Shown in pieces: positions 1 through 8,834 of a stretch of 64,000 nt of DNA. The DNA comes from Candidatus Omnitrophota bacterium (GTDB taxonomy: Bacteria; Omnitrophota; Gorgyraeia; JAUYCX01), in contig JAUYCX010000035.1 in NCBI GenBank assembly GCA_030692045.1, forward strand, positions 280,100 through 344,099, in the 5' to 3' direction. How positions within the stretch are numbered: the first letter of the stretch is position 1; each line of letters starts with the position of its first letter. The notes beneath the pieces were generated by a model. That model had not been told where the DNA came from. It worked only from the letters and a program-made list of their open reading frames with translations, and searched no databases. Position numbers and translations under genes: made by a program.

Positions 1-1119
1 CTCGATATTAATTGAATTTTCAGCTAATGTTTCAAACATAGTCGCGGCAATACCATGATGAGACCTCATCCCTACACCCACGATAGAAACGCGGGCGATA
101 TCCTGATCTTTTAAAACCTCACCCGTACCTATTTTATTTGCTACCTTTTTAGTCATGCGAGTGGCCTTTGGCAAATCTGTTTTTAAAACAGTGAATGAAA
201 TATCGGTTTGCCTGGTATGTGAGACATTCTGCACAATCATATCCACATTTATGCCGGCATTAGAAACCTCTTTAAAAATTTTAGCTGCAACCCCTGGCTT
301 ATCCGGAACATTGCAGATAGTAATTTTAGCCTCATTCTTATTAATAGTTATTCCAGTTACCACTACATCTTCTAATTTTTTAGCTTCTGAAATAATCATA
401 GTCCCCTCCTTATGGGAAAAACTCGAGCGTACATGAATAGGAATACCGAATTTTTTTGCCACTTCAATTGAACGCGACTGCATTACTTGTGCGCCTAATG
501 AAGCCATCTCAAGCATCTCGTCATATGTAATCTTAGAAATCTTTTTTGCCCTGTTTTCTATACGAGGGTCAGCGGTAAATACACCCTCCACATCTGTATA
601 TATCTCGCAGATTTTTGCATTCAATGTATAAGCTAAAGCTACTGCAGTTAGGTCAGAACCTCCGCGGCCTAAGGTAGTAATATCATTTTCCTGTGTTACT
701 CCCTGAAAACCTGCCACAATTACAATTTTACCTTTTTTTAGCTCGTTATTAAGGCGCTCTGCGCTTATCTTAACAATCCTTGCCTTTGTGTGCGATGAGT
801 CTGTAATTATTCCCACCTGTCCACCAGTAAAAGAAATTGCTTTGTATCCCAACTTATCAATTGCCATTGCCAAAAGTGCGCAGGAAACCTGTTCTCCGGT
901 TGCCATTAGCATATCCATTTCACGCTCAGGAGGTTTTCCAGTGATTGCCGATGCCAATTCAATTAATTCATCTGTTGTATCTGCCAATGCAGAAACAACC
1001 ACAACCAAAGAATATCCTCTTTGTTTGTAACTAACTACTCTTCTTGCGACTTCCTTAATCCTTTCTGGATTTGCAACAGATGAACCGCCATATTTCTGGA
1101 CTACTAAACCTTTGGGCAT
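1..1119 (-). CDS. lysC: aspartate kinase, C-terminus cut by window edge
   Basis: Phosphorylates aspartate, the first step toward lysine and threonine. The frame is open from an ATG at 1119 to the left edge (373 codons), so about 30 residues of a usual ~405-residue enzyme lie outside. Visible motifs are the N-terminal KYGGSSVA nucleotide-binding strand (from residue 9), a TTLGRGGSD kinase signature in the middle and a regulatory ACT region from about residue 265, which suggests feedback control by end products. The start overlaps the end of cstA by 16 bases. With asd, hom, thrC and the dap genes, this window encodes most of the aspartate family. Confidence 0.93.
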   Translation of the reverse strand, partial: MPKGLVVQKYGGSSVANPERIKEVARRVVSYKQRGYSLVVVVSALADTTDELIELASAITGKPPEREMDMLMATGEQVSCALLAMAIDKLGYKAISFTGGQVGIITDSSHTKARIVKISAERLNNELKKGKIVIVAGFQGVTQENDITTLGRGGSDLTAVALAYTLNAKICEIYTDVEGVFTADPRIENRAKKISKITYDEMLEMASLGAQVMQSRSIEVAKKFGIPIHVRSSFSHKEGTMIISEAKKLEDVVVTGITINKNEAKITICNVPDKPGVAAKIFKEVSNAGINVDMIVQNVSHTRQTDISFTVLKTDLPKATRMTKKVANKIGTGEVLKDQDIARVSIVGVGMRSHHGIAATMFETLAENSINIE

Positions 1120-2702
1120 AAAAACCTCTTTTTAAAAGCTCTGTAAGCTTCCATAAGCATAAACAAAGCCAAGCCAGTTAAAACCAAAGAAACTGCAAAC
1201 AAAAAATAATCCCTTCCCTTAAAATAATTTATAGATTGAAAAACTAAAGCGGCAATGGTTGTTACAATCATAAAAATAGCTGGAATAAGCGTAAAACGCA
1301 GCGTCTTATTTTTACAGAATAACCAGGCGCTTACAACAATTAAAGCCAATGCAGCCACTAACTGATTGGATGCGCCAAATGCTGGCCAAATCTTGTTCCA
1401 TTTACCGGATAATGCCAAACCCCCTCCTGCTAAAACAACCAGAAATGTAGAAAAATAACGGTTTTTAATCCCCAGAAGCTCTTCAGTTAAATATCTTCCT
1501 ATGCGTGTGGCAGTATCAAGGGTAGTTAAAATAAAGGCATTTAAAATTGTAATAGCAATAAAGCCGCCAAACCCTCCCAAAATAGGATTAGCAACTTCAT
1601 TATAACCTTGCGCAAACAATCTTACCGGACCTATATCTTTTAAGATTACTATTAAATTTTTAGAAGAGGCTCCAGAAGTTATGGCTAAAATAGCCAAAAT
1701 AGCCACTAAGCCTTCGGCAATCATGCCGCCAAAACCAATTCTTTTAGCATCCGCTTCATTAGAAATTTGTTTAGAGGTTGTGCCTGATGCAATTAAAGAA
1801 TGGAATCCAGAAATTGCGCCGCAGGCAATTGTAACACATAACATCGGCCATAAGAAACCTTCATGAGTTTTCCAACCAATATATGCAGAGGCTGTAATTT
1901 TTGGTCGCAGAATAAATATTCCTAAATATCCGAAAGCCACACCCGCAAAAAGTAAAAAGCTCGAAAGATAATCTCTGGGCTGTAAAAGTATATTTACCGG
2001 TAAAATTGAAGCAATATAGCAATAAAACAATAATACCAAAGACCAAATTAACAAACTATTCTCAAGCAAACTTATGGGAAAAATATTTCCTAAAAAAATT
2101 AATCCTGTTAATAAAACCAAACCAAGGATGGTAGTTGCAATGACATTAGTTTTTAAATGATATGGCATAAAGCCAATTAGCATTGCAACAGGTATCAAAC
2201 CTAAAGACGGTAAAACAATCTTAGGTTCTTTAACAAATGTATCTGCGCAAAGGTAAGTAAACACAGCAATTACCAATACCAAAGCCAGCCAGACAAAACA
2301 AGAGAATATTATTTTTGCCCGACGAGAAATTGTGTCACCAGCGATATCGGCAATTGAGCGGCCCTCTTGTCTAACAGATGTAATTAACGCTCCGAAATCA
2401 TGCACTCCCCCGATAAAAATCGTTCCAAATACTATCCAAATTAAAGCTGGAAGCCATCCCCATAAAACACAGGCAATTACAGGGCCGATAATTGGTCCGG
2501 CTCCGGCAATTGAGGCAAAGTGATGGCCAAATAAAACTAACCAGTGTCGGGCAGGGACAAAATCTATGCCATCGGACCTTGAATGAGCAGGGGTAGTATT
2601 TTTGGGATTAATCTGCCAAAGCAGCTCCAATTTTTTGCAGTAGAATTTATACCCTAAGAAAAATAAAATTGAACTTACGGCTATAATAAAAATTGAATTC
2701 AT
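1104..2702 (-). CDS. cstA: CstA-family carbon starvation/peptide or pyruvate transporter
   Basis: A 532-residue, very hydrophobic protein with a dozen or more likely membrane segments. It matches the CstA family (residues such as HDFGALITSVRQEGRSIADI and GASNQLVAALAL), whose studied members import pyruvate or peptides under starvation. It is shorter than the ~700-residue E. coli protein, as is common in anaerobes. It sits 2 bases after the mutase-like gene and overlaps lysC, so it appears to be co-transcribed with amino acid genes. The substrate cannot be told from sequence. Confidence 0.85.
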   Translation of the reverse strand: MNSIFIIAVSSILFFLGYKFYCKKLELLWQINPKNTTPAHSRSDGIDFVPARHWLVLFGHHFASIAGAGPIIGPVIACVLWGWLPALIWIVFGTIFIGGVHDFGALITSVRQEGRSIADIAGDTISRRAKIIFSCFVWLALVLVIAVFTYLCADTFVKEPKIVLPSLGLIPVAMLIGFMPYHLKTNVIATTILGLVLLTGLIFLGNIFPISLLENSLLIWSLVLLFYCYIASILPVNILLQPRDYLSSFLLFAGVAFGYLGIFILRPKITASAYIGWKTHEGFLWPMLCVTIACGAISGFHSLIASGTTSKQISNEADAKRIGFGGMIAEGLVAILAILAITSGASSKNLIVILKDIGPVRLFAQGYNEVANPILGGFGGFIAITILNAFILTTLDTATRIGRYLTEELLGIKNRYFSTFLVVLAGGGLALSGKWNKIWPAFGASNQLVAALALIVVSAWLFCKNKTLRFTLIPAIFMIVTTIAALVFQSINYFKGRDYFLFAVSLVLTGLALFMLMEAYRAFKKRFLCPKV

Positions 2703-2704
2703 TT

Positions 2705-3895
2705 TTAGGCCTTCATAAAATATTCCATTAATTCATGGCCACTATTAAATTTAAAGTTATTTTCAGGGTTTACACGGTCAGAAAAATTTAAACCACTTGG
2801 ACTTATCCCTTTACCAAATAGGCAAAAATTAACAGGGTCACTTGTGTGTGTACGTAAAGACAGGGGTGTGGCATGGTCTGGCAAAATCATAATCCTAAAG
2901 TTCTTATACCTTTTCATATGTTTTAAAATTGTGCCTACGACCAAACTATCAAATCTTTCAATACAGGTAATCTTCATCCTTAAATCACCATTATGTCCTG
3001 CCTCATCAGTTGCCTCCACATGCACAAATACAAAGTCATTTGTTTTTAAAGCCTTGAGGGCGTATTCAGCCTTGCCCTTATAATTTGTATCATAATAGGC
3101 AGTTACACCAGGGACATTAATTACTTCTAAGCCAATAGTTTTACCTAAGCCTTTGATTAAATCTACGGCGGAAATTACTGCGCCCTCTACTTGAAACATA
3201 TCCCTAAATTTTGGTAAATTAGGCCTTCTTCCCTGACCCCAAAGCCAAATCATATTGGCAGGATTTTCTTTTAAGTCAATACGCACATGATTTATTTCGT
3301 GTTGAGCTAAAAGCTCTCTTGATTTTTGCATTAAATCTATTAGAATTTCACTATCCTTGCCTTGTGGTAAATTCTCTTGAATACTCCATCCTTTAATATC
3401 ATGCGGTGGCAGGCATTTGATTTTAAGAATATCGTCATTATCGGTTTTCATTACCATTAAATGACGATAACTTACACCTGAATAAAATCTGATTACTTCA
3501 TTTCCTAATTTTTCATCAAGGAATTTAATTAGAACTTGAGCCTCTTTTGTGGAAATGTGGCCTGCGCTATAATCAAAAAGTTTATCCTCTTCAACAGTTA
3601 TCAGGTTGCAGCGAAAGGCAATTTCATTGTCTTTTAAATCAATGCTAAGATTAGCAGCTTCTAATGGGCCGCGTCCAGTATAATAAAGTTTGGGGTCGTA
3701 ACCCAAAATTGATAAATTCGCAACATCTGAACCTGGCGCAATATTTTCAGGAATAGTTTTTACAACTCCTACCTGACCATTTTGGGCAATAAAATCCATA
3801 TTTGTTTTGTGGCTTGCCTCAAGCGGAGTCTTTCCACCCAGTTCTTCAATTGGATAATCAGCCATGCCATCCGGCACTAAAATAATATATTTCAT
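2705..3895 (-). CDS. phosphoglycerate mutase-like enzyme, probable homoserine kinase
   Basis: A 396-residue protein of the archaeal-type, cofactor-independent phosphoglycerate mutase family (alkaline phosphatase superfamily). Metal-site residues are visible: VPDGMAD near residue 7, the PGSDVAN motif with candidate catalytic Ser56, HVEATDEAGHNGD near 290 and LPDHATP near 340. Members of this family next to hom and thrC in genomes lacking thrB form a recognised subfamily annotated as proposed homoserine kinase. Here the gene is two genes downstream of thrC, which follows hom, and no GHMP-type thrB is in the window. Its start overlaps coaB by four bases (ATGA). The kinase role is inference from family and neighbourhood; glycolytic mutase activity is the alternative. 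Confidence 0.75.
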   Translation of the reverse strand: MKYIILVPDGMADYPIEELGGKTPLEASHKTNMDFIAQNGQVGVVKTIPENIAPGSDVANLSILGYDPKLYYTGRGPLEAANLSIDLKDNEIAFRCNLITVEEDKLFDYSAGHISTKEAQVLIKFLDEKLGNEVIRFYSGVSYRHLMVMKTDNDDILKIKCLPPHDIKGWSIQENLPQGKDSEILIDLMQKSRELLAQHEINHVRIDLKENPANMIWLWGQGRRPNLPKFRDMFQVEGAVISAVDLIKGLGKTIGLEVINVPGVTAYYDTNYKGKAEYALKALKTNDFVFVHVEATDEAGHNGDLRMKITCIERFDSLVVGTILKHMKRYKNFRIMILPDHATPLSLRTHTSDPVNFCLFGKGISPSGLNFSDRVNPENNFKFNSGHELMEYFMKA

Positions 3896-4533
3896 AATTC
3901 TTTATCTAAAATTCTAATTAGCTTTAAGGCTAAGTCACGACGAGAAATAACCTTTGCTAAAATTTTTATTTGATTATTTAAAATAAAACCGAAGTACTTA
4001 TTTTCATCTAAGACATTAACTACAGCCAAATCTACCTTTGCGTATTTAAAAAGATTATCCGCACTCTTAATTAACCTTAAAATGGTTGCCTTTGGTTCCA
4101 GTTTAAATCCTACCAAGAAAATCTTGGGTGCAATTTTCTTAATCCTATTAATGATTTTCTGTGTAGGAACCAAGTCGAGTTTCAATTTACTAATTCCAGA
4201 CTTTAATTTTGCTTTAATCTTATTTTTTAACTTATAATCACTAACCGCGGCTAAATGAATCACAGCATGAAATCTTTGCGATTGCAATTGGTAAGTTAGC
4301 AAATTTAAAAGCTCATTAAAAAAGCGAAAGCGAATAATTTTAATAAATCTTTTGGATGTGGCTTCAACTGCAGGACCTAACAATAAAGTTACCCTTGCTC
4401 CTTGTCTTAAAGCATTCTCTGCAATTAAAATACCGGTTTCACCGCTTGAAATATTGCTAATAACCCTAACACTATCAATGGGAATCCAGGTTGGTCCTGC
4501 TGTTATTAAAATTCTTTTGTTCCTTAAACTCAT
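3892..4533 (-). CDS. coaB: phosphopantothenoylcysteine synthetase (CoaB domain only)
   Basis: Joins 4'-phosphopantothenate to cysteine in coenzyme A synthesis. The 213 residues correspond to the C-terminal half of the usual CoaBC fusion: ITAGPTWIPIDSVRVISNISSG at the start is the nucleotide-binding region, followed by an AAVSDY motif near 95. The N-terminal decarboxylase (CoaC) domain is absent, so CoaC must be encoded elsewhere. It lies 21 bases downstream of thrC and overlaps the mutase-like gene by four bases. PanC, an earlier step toward CoA, is at 33 kb. Confidence 0.85.
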   Translation of the reverse strand: MSLRNKRILITAGPTWIPIDSVRVISNISSGETGILIAENALRQGARVTLLLGPAVEATSKRFIKIIRFRFFNELLNLLTYQLQSQRFHAVIHLAAVSDYKLKNKIKAKLKSGISKLKLDLVPTQKIINRIKKIAPKIFLVGFKLEPKATILRLIKSADNLFKYAKVDLAVVNVLDENKYFGFILNNQIKILAKVISRRDLALKLIRILDKEL

Positions 4534-4554
4534 TATGCAATAAGAAGTTAATTT

Positions 4555-5610
4555 TCAAAAACCAATTTCTCTTAACACTGAACTTAATTTCGCAGCCACA
4601 ACCTTGGGTTTCTTCACGGTTTTCATTACCCTTTCAGGGTCTTTAAGCCCGTGTCCGGTTAATATGCAAACTATTTTTATATCCTGTTGCTTGCGAAAAA
4701 AACCTTTCTTTGAAAGCTTCAACAGTCCGGCCACAGACGCAGCAGATGCTGGTTCAACAAAAATCCCCTCTTCTTTAGCTAAAAGTTGGTAAGAGTTAAG
4801 AATTTCTTTATCTGAAACTATATCAATTAAACCGCCAGACTCATCTCTGGCTAAACAAGCACCCATCCAGCTTGCAGGATTACCAATTCGAATGGCTGTG
4901 GCAATTGTTTTGGGATTTTTAACAATCTTTCCTTTTACAATCGGTGCTGCGCCTTCAGCCTGAAAACCCAACATCTTAGGTAATTTTTTTGAAATGCCTT
5001 TCATCTTATATTCCTTGTAACCCTTCCAATAGGCAGTAATGTTTCCTGCATTTCCCACAGGAATACAAAGAAAATCTGGCGCATCTTCTAAATAATCACA
5101 AATTTCAAAACTGGCTGTTTTTTGGCCTTCAATACGATAGGGATTTATAGAGTTAACCAAGGTTATGGGATACTTTGCAGTTATTTCTTTGACCAGGTTT
5201 AAAGCAAGATCAAAATTTCCCTTCACAGCCAAAACCTTTGCACCGTGAATTAAGGCTTGTGCCAGTTTACCTGCTGCAATGGCTCCTTGGGGAATTAAAA
5301 CAACGCATTTTAAATCAGCCTTGGCAGCATAACAGGCAGCAGAGGCAGATGTATTTCCAGTTGAGGCGCAGATAATTGCCTTGGCTTTCTCTTCTTTTGC
5401 TTTGGAAACAGCAACAGTCATACCGCGGTCTTTAAATGAACCTGTAGGATTTAAACCCTCGTACTTTAAATAAACTGATGTCCCAACCATTTTACTTAAG
5501 CCATCAGAATAAATAAGAGGAGTATTTCCTTCGCTTAAGCTAACAATTGGGGTATCATCAGTTATAGGAAGAAACTCTTTGTATCTTTGAATTATTCCCT
5601 GCCAAACCAT
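4555..5610 (-). CDS. thrC: threonine synthase
   Basis: Converts O-phosphohomoserine to threonine with pyridoxal phosphate. The 351-residue length and the motif PTGSFKDRGM (PLP-binding Lys60), preceded by SEGNTPL, fit the short bacterial/archaeal ThrC class. The glycine-rich phosphate loop appears as PVGNAGN near residue 167. Its start abuts the stop of hom with a one-base overlap, so the two are translationally coupled. Confidence 0.95.
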   Translation of the reverse strand: MVWQGIIQRYKEFLPITDDTPIVSLSEGNTPLIYSDGLSKMVGTSVYLKYEGLNPTGSFKDRGMTVAVSKAKEEKAKAIICASTGNTSASAACYAAKADLKCVVLIPQGAIAAGKLAQALIHGAKVLAVKGNFDLALNLVKEITAKYPITLVNSINPYRIEGQKTASFEICDYLEDAPDFLCIPVGNAGNITAYWKGYKEYKMKGISKKLPKMLGFQAEGAAPIVKGKIVKNPKTIATAIRIGNPASWMGACLARDESGGLIDIVSDKEILNSYQLLAKEEGIFVEPASAASVAGLLKLSKKGFFRKQQDIKIVCILTGHGLKDPERVMKTVKKPKVVAAKLSSVLREIGF

Positions 5611-6902
5611 TAGATTCTCTCCATTCTTATTGCCACTGGCTTTTCTCTAATTACCGCGAGTTTATAAATTTGCTCCAAGGCTAATCGCATATTCCTTTCT
5701 TTAGCGTCGTGAGTAAGCATAACAACCGGTACAACAGAAGACCTTCTTCTTTCTGCTTGAGTAACTGAAGAAATGCTTATACCAAACTTACCCAGTATGC
5801 CTGAAATTTTGGATAAAACACCAGGCCTATCAATTGCCATAAAGCGTATATAAAATCTGGTTTCAATTTGGTCAATCTTTTTTAATTTCTTAATGAAAAT
5901 CTTTTCTGGCAATATTCCCTTTGAAGCTTCTGGTTCACAAGTTAACTTTTGTGCAACACTAACTATGTCGCTAACTACTGCAGATGCAGCAGACATTTGC
6001 CCAGCCCCTTCTCCGTACAATAAAATATCTCCGGCAAAATCCGTGTTTAAATAAATAGCATTAAAAATTCCATTAACCGAAGATAGTAAATGATTTTTAG
6101 AGATAAGTGTGGGGTGAACCCTCACCTCTAATTCTCCCTCTGTTGCCTTAGCAATTGCTAAAAGCTTAATTACCATACCTAATTGTCTGGCATAGCGCAC
6201 ATCCGATAAAGAAATAGAGGAAATACCCTCTACAAAAATATCTGAAAGCTTAACAAATTTACCAAAGGCAAGATAGGTTAAAATAATTAGCTTATGTGCA
6301 GAATCATAGCCTTCTATATCTAAAGAAGCATTCCTCTCAGCAAAGCCTCTTTTTTTTGCCTCTTCTAAAGCCGCCTTAAAGGTGCATTCTTCTTGCAGCA
6401 TTTTTGAAAGTACAAAATTAGAAGTGCCATTGATTATCCCAAAAATTCCTTTAAATTTATTGGCAACTAAACCTTCTTGGATTGTTTTAATAATAGGAAT
6501 TCCTGCGCCTACAGATGCTTCGAAATACACATTCTTTCGGTATTTTTTGGCTTGTTTAAAGATTTCTAATCCTTCTTGAGCCAATAAAGCCTTGTTGGCT
6601 GTAACTACATTCTTGCCTTGGAAAAGTGCTTTTAAAATTACCTCCTTAGCAGGATGAATTCCTCCTATTAACTCTATTACAATGTCAATATCTTTATCCT
6701 CCAAGATTTTATTATAATTGGTAGTTAAGAGCGACTTATCAATTTTTATTAGCCTTTTTCTTTTAATATCTTTGTCACAGATTTTCTTAATTACAAACTC
6801 TATGCCAATTCTGTCTTTAAGTTGGAGTCTTTTTTCATTTAGGATTTTAACAACCCCAACTCCCACATTTCCCAAACCAATTAAACCAATATTAATCTTC
6901 AT
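5610..6902 (-). CDS. hom: homoserine dehydrogenase with ACT domain
   Basis: Reduces aspartate semialdehyde to homoserine, the branch toward threonine and methionine. An N-terminal Rossmann motif (GLIGLGNVGVGV) is followed by the GIINGTSNFVLS substrate/dimer region near residue 175 and a C-terminal ACT domain (from about 350, FMAIDRPGVLSKI), which usually gives threonine feedback inhibition. Length (430) is typical of the Gram-positive/delta-proteobacterial form. The start overlaps the preceding PilZ gene by four bases. Confidence 0.95.
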   Translation of the reverse strand: MKINIGLIGLGNVGVGVVKILNEKRLQLKDRIGIEFVIKKICDKDIKRKRLIKIDKSLLTTNYNKILEDKDIDIVIELIGGIHPAKEVILKALFQGKNVVTANKALLAQEGLEIFKQAKKYRKNVYFEASVGAGIPIIKTIQEGLVANKFKGIFGIINGTSNFVLSKMLQEECTFKAALEEAKKRGFAERNASLDIEGYDSAHKLIILTYLAFGKFVKLSDIFVEGISSISLSDVRYARQLGMVIKLLAIAKATEGELEVRVHPTLISKNHLLSSVNGIFNAIYLNTDFAGDILLYGEGAGQMSAASAVVSDIVSVAQKLTCEPEASKGILPEKIFIKKLKKIDQIETRFYIRFMAIDRPGVLSKISGILGKFGISISSVTQAERRRSSVVPVVMLTHDAKERNMRLALEQIYKLAVIREKPVAIRMERI

Positions 6903-7267
6903 TTAACTTCCTTTCCCCTATCTTTTTTTAAAAACAAATTAATTGTCTTTGATAAAATCTCTTGGGCTTCCTCTTCTAGTTCCTTAAAACACACCCTTGT
7001 ATCATAAATAAGGTCTTTAACTACCTCTTTTGATTCAATAACACGTGCCTTAAGCTTAACCTTCTCTTCCATAAAAGGAAGCCTTAATTCAATGTTAAGC
7101 CTTGTATTTGGCATATAGCCTTTTGAGGTAATAAAACGCATACCTCCTAAGCTGATATCTTTAATCTGAGTAATATCATAAGTTGCGCTAGGGTCTCCTA
7201 GAGCATTATAAGAAACCACAAATGGCCTTTTAAGTCTTTCATATTTTCTTCTTTCTTCAGGGATCAT
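6899..7267 (-). CDS. PilZ domain protein (c-di-GMP receptor candidate)
   Basis: A 122-residue single-domain protein. It begins with RRKYERLKRP, which holds the RxxxR part of the PilZ c-di-GMP site, and continues with KDISLGGMRF, which matches the (D/N)xSxxG part. Both binding motifs are therefore intact. It lies immediately upstream of hom (ATGA overlap), a placement with no obvious functional link. A second PilZ protein is encoded at 8835-9224. Confidence 0.85.
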   Translation of the reverse strand: MIPEERRKYERLKRPFVVSYNALGDPSATYDITQIKDISLGGMRFITSKGYMPNTRLNIELRLPFMEEKVKLKARVIESKEVVKDLIYDTRVCFKELEEEAQEILSKTINLFLKKDRGKEVK

Positions 7268-7282
7268 TTAGCTTTCTTCGAA

Positions 7283-7336
7283 TCGGGGAGGTGGGACTTG
7301 CGAGCTTCGCCAGAGGTGAAGCGAAGTCCCGAGCCT
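7283..7336 (-). repeat. palindromic repeat ending in a copy of the tRNA-Pro 3' tail
   Basis: On the plus strand the first 18 bases (TCGGGGAGGTGGGACTTG) are identical to the 3' end of the tRNA-Pro gene 400 bases away. After this the tRNA similarity stops and a hairpin-forming stretch follows (CTTCGC...GCGAAG, and GGGACTT pairing with AAGTCCC). It looks like a short mobile or recombining repeat that has picked up, or spread from, a tRNA end. Confidence 0.5.
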
Positions 7337-7351
7337 CTTCTATTTTTAAAC

Positions 7352-7615
7352 CTAAAGGCGAGGGAAACCGCCTTGCCTTATTAACTTTTCTTTATTCTCT
7401 CTACTTAATGACTTAATTGCTATTTCTTTTCTCTTAGCCTCTGACTTTGTATCAACCTTCTTGGCATATATTAGCCTAACCGGCCTTCGAGTCCTTGTAT
7501 ATTTAGCACCATCTCCAGAATTATGTCGTTTTATTCTTTCCTTTAAATCTGTAGTGATACCCGTATAAAAAGAACTATCAGAACATTCTAGGATATAAAT
7601 ATACCAGTGTTTCAT
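7352..7615 (-). CDS. GIY-YIG domain protein, UPF0213/YhbQ-like
   Basis: An 87-residue stand-alone GIY-YIG nuclease-fold protein. The sequence WYIYILECSDSSFYTGIT contains the paired YI/YTG strands, followed by Arg in DLKERIKRH and a YTRTRRPVRL stretch. Small members such as E. coli YhbQ have been linked to DNA processing, but their physiological role is not settled. It lies between the PilZ-hom operon and tRNA-Pro, flanked on both sides by palindromic repeats. Confidence 0.85.
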   Translation of the reverse strand: MKHWYIYILECSDSSFYTGITTDLKERIKRHNSGDGAKYTRTRRPVRLIYAKKVDTKSEAKRKEIAIKSLSRENKEKLIRQGGFPRL

Positions 7616-7678
7616 ACCTTATCTGTCCCTCGTCCGCCATGATTCTTGGCGTACTCGGGATCATCCGCCTACGGCGGA
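7616..7678. repeat. compound palindromic intergenic repeats
   Basis: Between the GIY-YIG gene and tRNA-Pro there are two small inverted repeats: a degenerate GTCCGCCA...TTGGCGTAC copy and the perfect CATCCGCCTACGGCGGATG hairpin (7661-7679). The same GTCCGCCA/TGGCGGAC core recurs at 31.65 kb, 32.06 kb and 52.55 kb. Confidence 0.6.
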
Positions 7679-7756
7679 TGGTCGGGGAGGTGGGACTTGA
7701 ACCCACGACCTTTTGAACCCCATTCAAACGCGCTAGCCAAACTGCGCTACTCCCCG
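7679..7756 (-). tRNA. tRNA-Pro(GGG)
   Basis: Folds as a complete cloverleaf: acceptor CGGGGAG/CTCCCCG, D stem GCGC/GCGC, anticodon stem TTTGA/TCAAA around loop ATGGGGT (anticodon GGG), T arm GTGGG-TTCAAGT-CCCAC and discriminator A. CCA is encoded. Its last 18 bases before CCA are duplicated in a hairpin repeat at 7283. Confidence 0.95.
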
Positions 7757-7835
7757 ATTTGCCATATTTTTAAAAAATCAGCAAATCGGTACCGAGCCTA
7801 ACTTTTCTGACATTATAAGGCGAGGTACCTAATTT

Positions 7836-8825
7836 TTATTCCTCTTTAATTTTACGCACCATCAAGTCATTTACTGCTTTAAGAGGATTTTTATTTTTAT
7901 AAAGAACTGAATAGATTTCTTTAGTAATTGGCATATCAACTTTAAACTTTTTACTCAATTCATAAGCGGATTTTGCTGTAGGGTAGCCTTCGGCAATCAT
8001 CTGCATATGCCTAATTATTGATTTAGCTCTCTTTCCCTTGCCTATTTGTTCACCCAAGAATCTGTTACGACTCAAACTGCTAATGCAGGTAGTGACTAAA
8101 TCGCCTAACCCGCTTATGCCAAAAAAAGTTTTTTCATTTGCGCCCATTTTAACTCCCAAGCGCGTCATTTCAGCTAAGCCACGAGCCAGAAGCGCTGCCT
8201 TTGTATTTGTGCCAAAACCCAATCCATCAGAAATTCCACAGGCAATAGCAATTACATTCTTTAAACTTGCGCCTAACTCAACTCCCATTAAATCTTTATT
8301 TGTATAAATGCGAAATCTCTCAGAATTAAAAATACCTTGTAATAATTTGGCTATAGATAAATTATTCGATGCAATAACAGCGGTTGTAGGAATGCCAAAG
8401 GCAACTTCCCTGGCAATAGTTGGGCCAGAAAGCATTGCCTGTTTAACATCGCCTAACTCTTCGCTAATAACCTCTGACATTCTTCTTAAAGAAACCTTCT
8501 CAATGCCCTTTGCCACATTTACTACAATCGTTTTAGATAAATCAAATCCCTTTAACCGTTGCAAAACAGAGCGTAAATATTGAGAAGGAATAGCTAAAAT
8601 AATAATTAGCGAAGAATCCAGCGCTTCTTTTAAATCAGAGGTAATTTCAATTGACTTCGGGATTTTAATACCAGATAAAAATTTAGTATTCGTTCTTTTT
8701 TTATTTAAATAATTGGCATAATCTTTAAATGCGCTCCAAAGTGTCGTCTTAAAGCCATTTTTGTTAAGCTGTATTGCCAGAGTTGTTCCCCAGCCGCCAT
8801 CTCCTAATACCGCGATTTTTTTCAT
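7836..8825 (-). CDS. gpsA: glycerol-3-phosphate dehydrogenase [NAD(P)+]
   Basis: Makes sn-glycerol 3-phosphate from dihydroxyacetone phosphate for phospholipid synthesis. The 329-residue protein starts with the Rossmann motif VLGDGGWGTTLA and carries the signatures NVAKGIE, LSGPTIAREVA, ELGASLKNVIAIA (catalytic Lys region) and GLGDLVTT. Length is standard. It reads away from tRNA-Pro and lies 9 bases after the second PilZ gene. Confidence 0.95.
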   Translation of the reverse strand: MKKIAVLGDGGWGTTLAIQLNKNGFKTTLWSAFKDYANYLNKKRTNTKFLSGIKIPKSIEITSDLKEALDSSLIIILAIPSQYLRSVLQRLKGFDLSKTIVVNVAKGIEKVSLRRMSEVISEELGDVKQAMLSGPTIAREVAFGIPTTAVIASNNLSIAKLLQGIFNSERFRIYTNKDLMGVELGASLKNVIAIACGISDGLGFGTNTKAALLARGLAEMTRLGVKMGANEKTFFGISGLGDLVTTCISSLSRNRFLGEQIGKGKRAKSIIRHMQMIAEGYPTAKSAYELSKKFKVDMPITKEIYSVLYKNKNPLKAVNDLMVRKIKEE

Positions 8826-8834
8826 CTTAAGATT

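Noticed and set aside
1681..2523. Plus-strand ORFs inside cstA and many other minus-strand genes
   Set aside because: They are antisense shadows of conserved genes without ribosome sites or known families.
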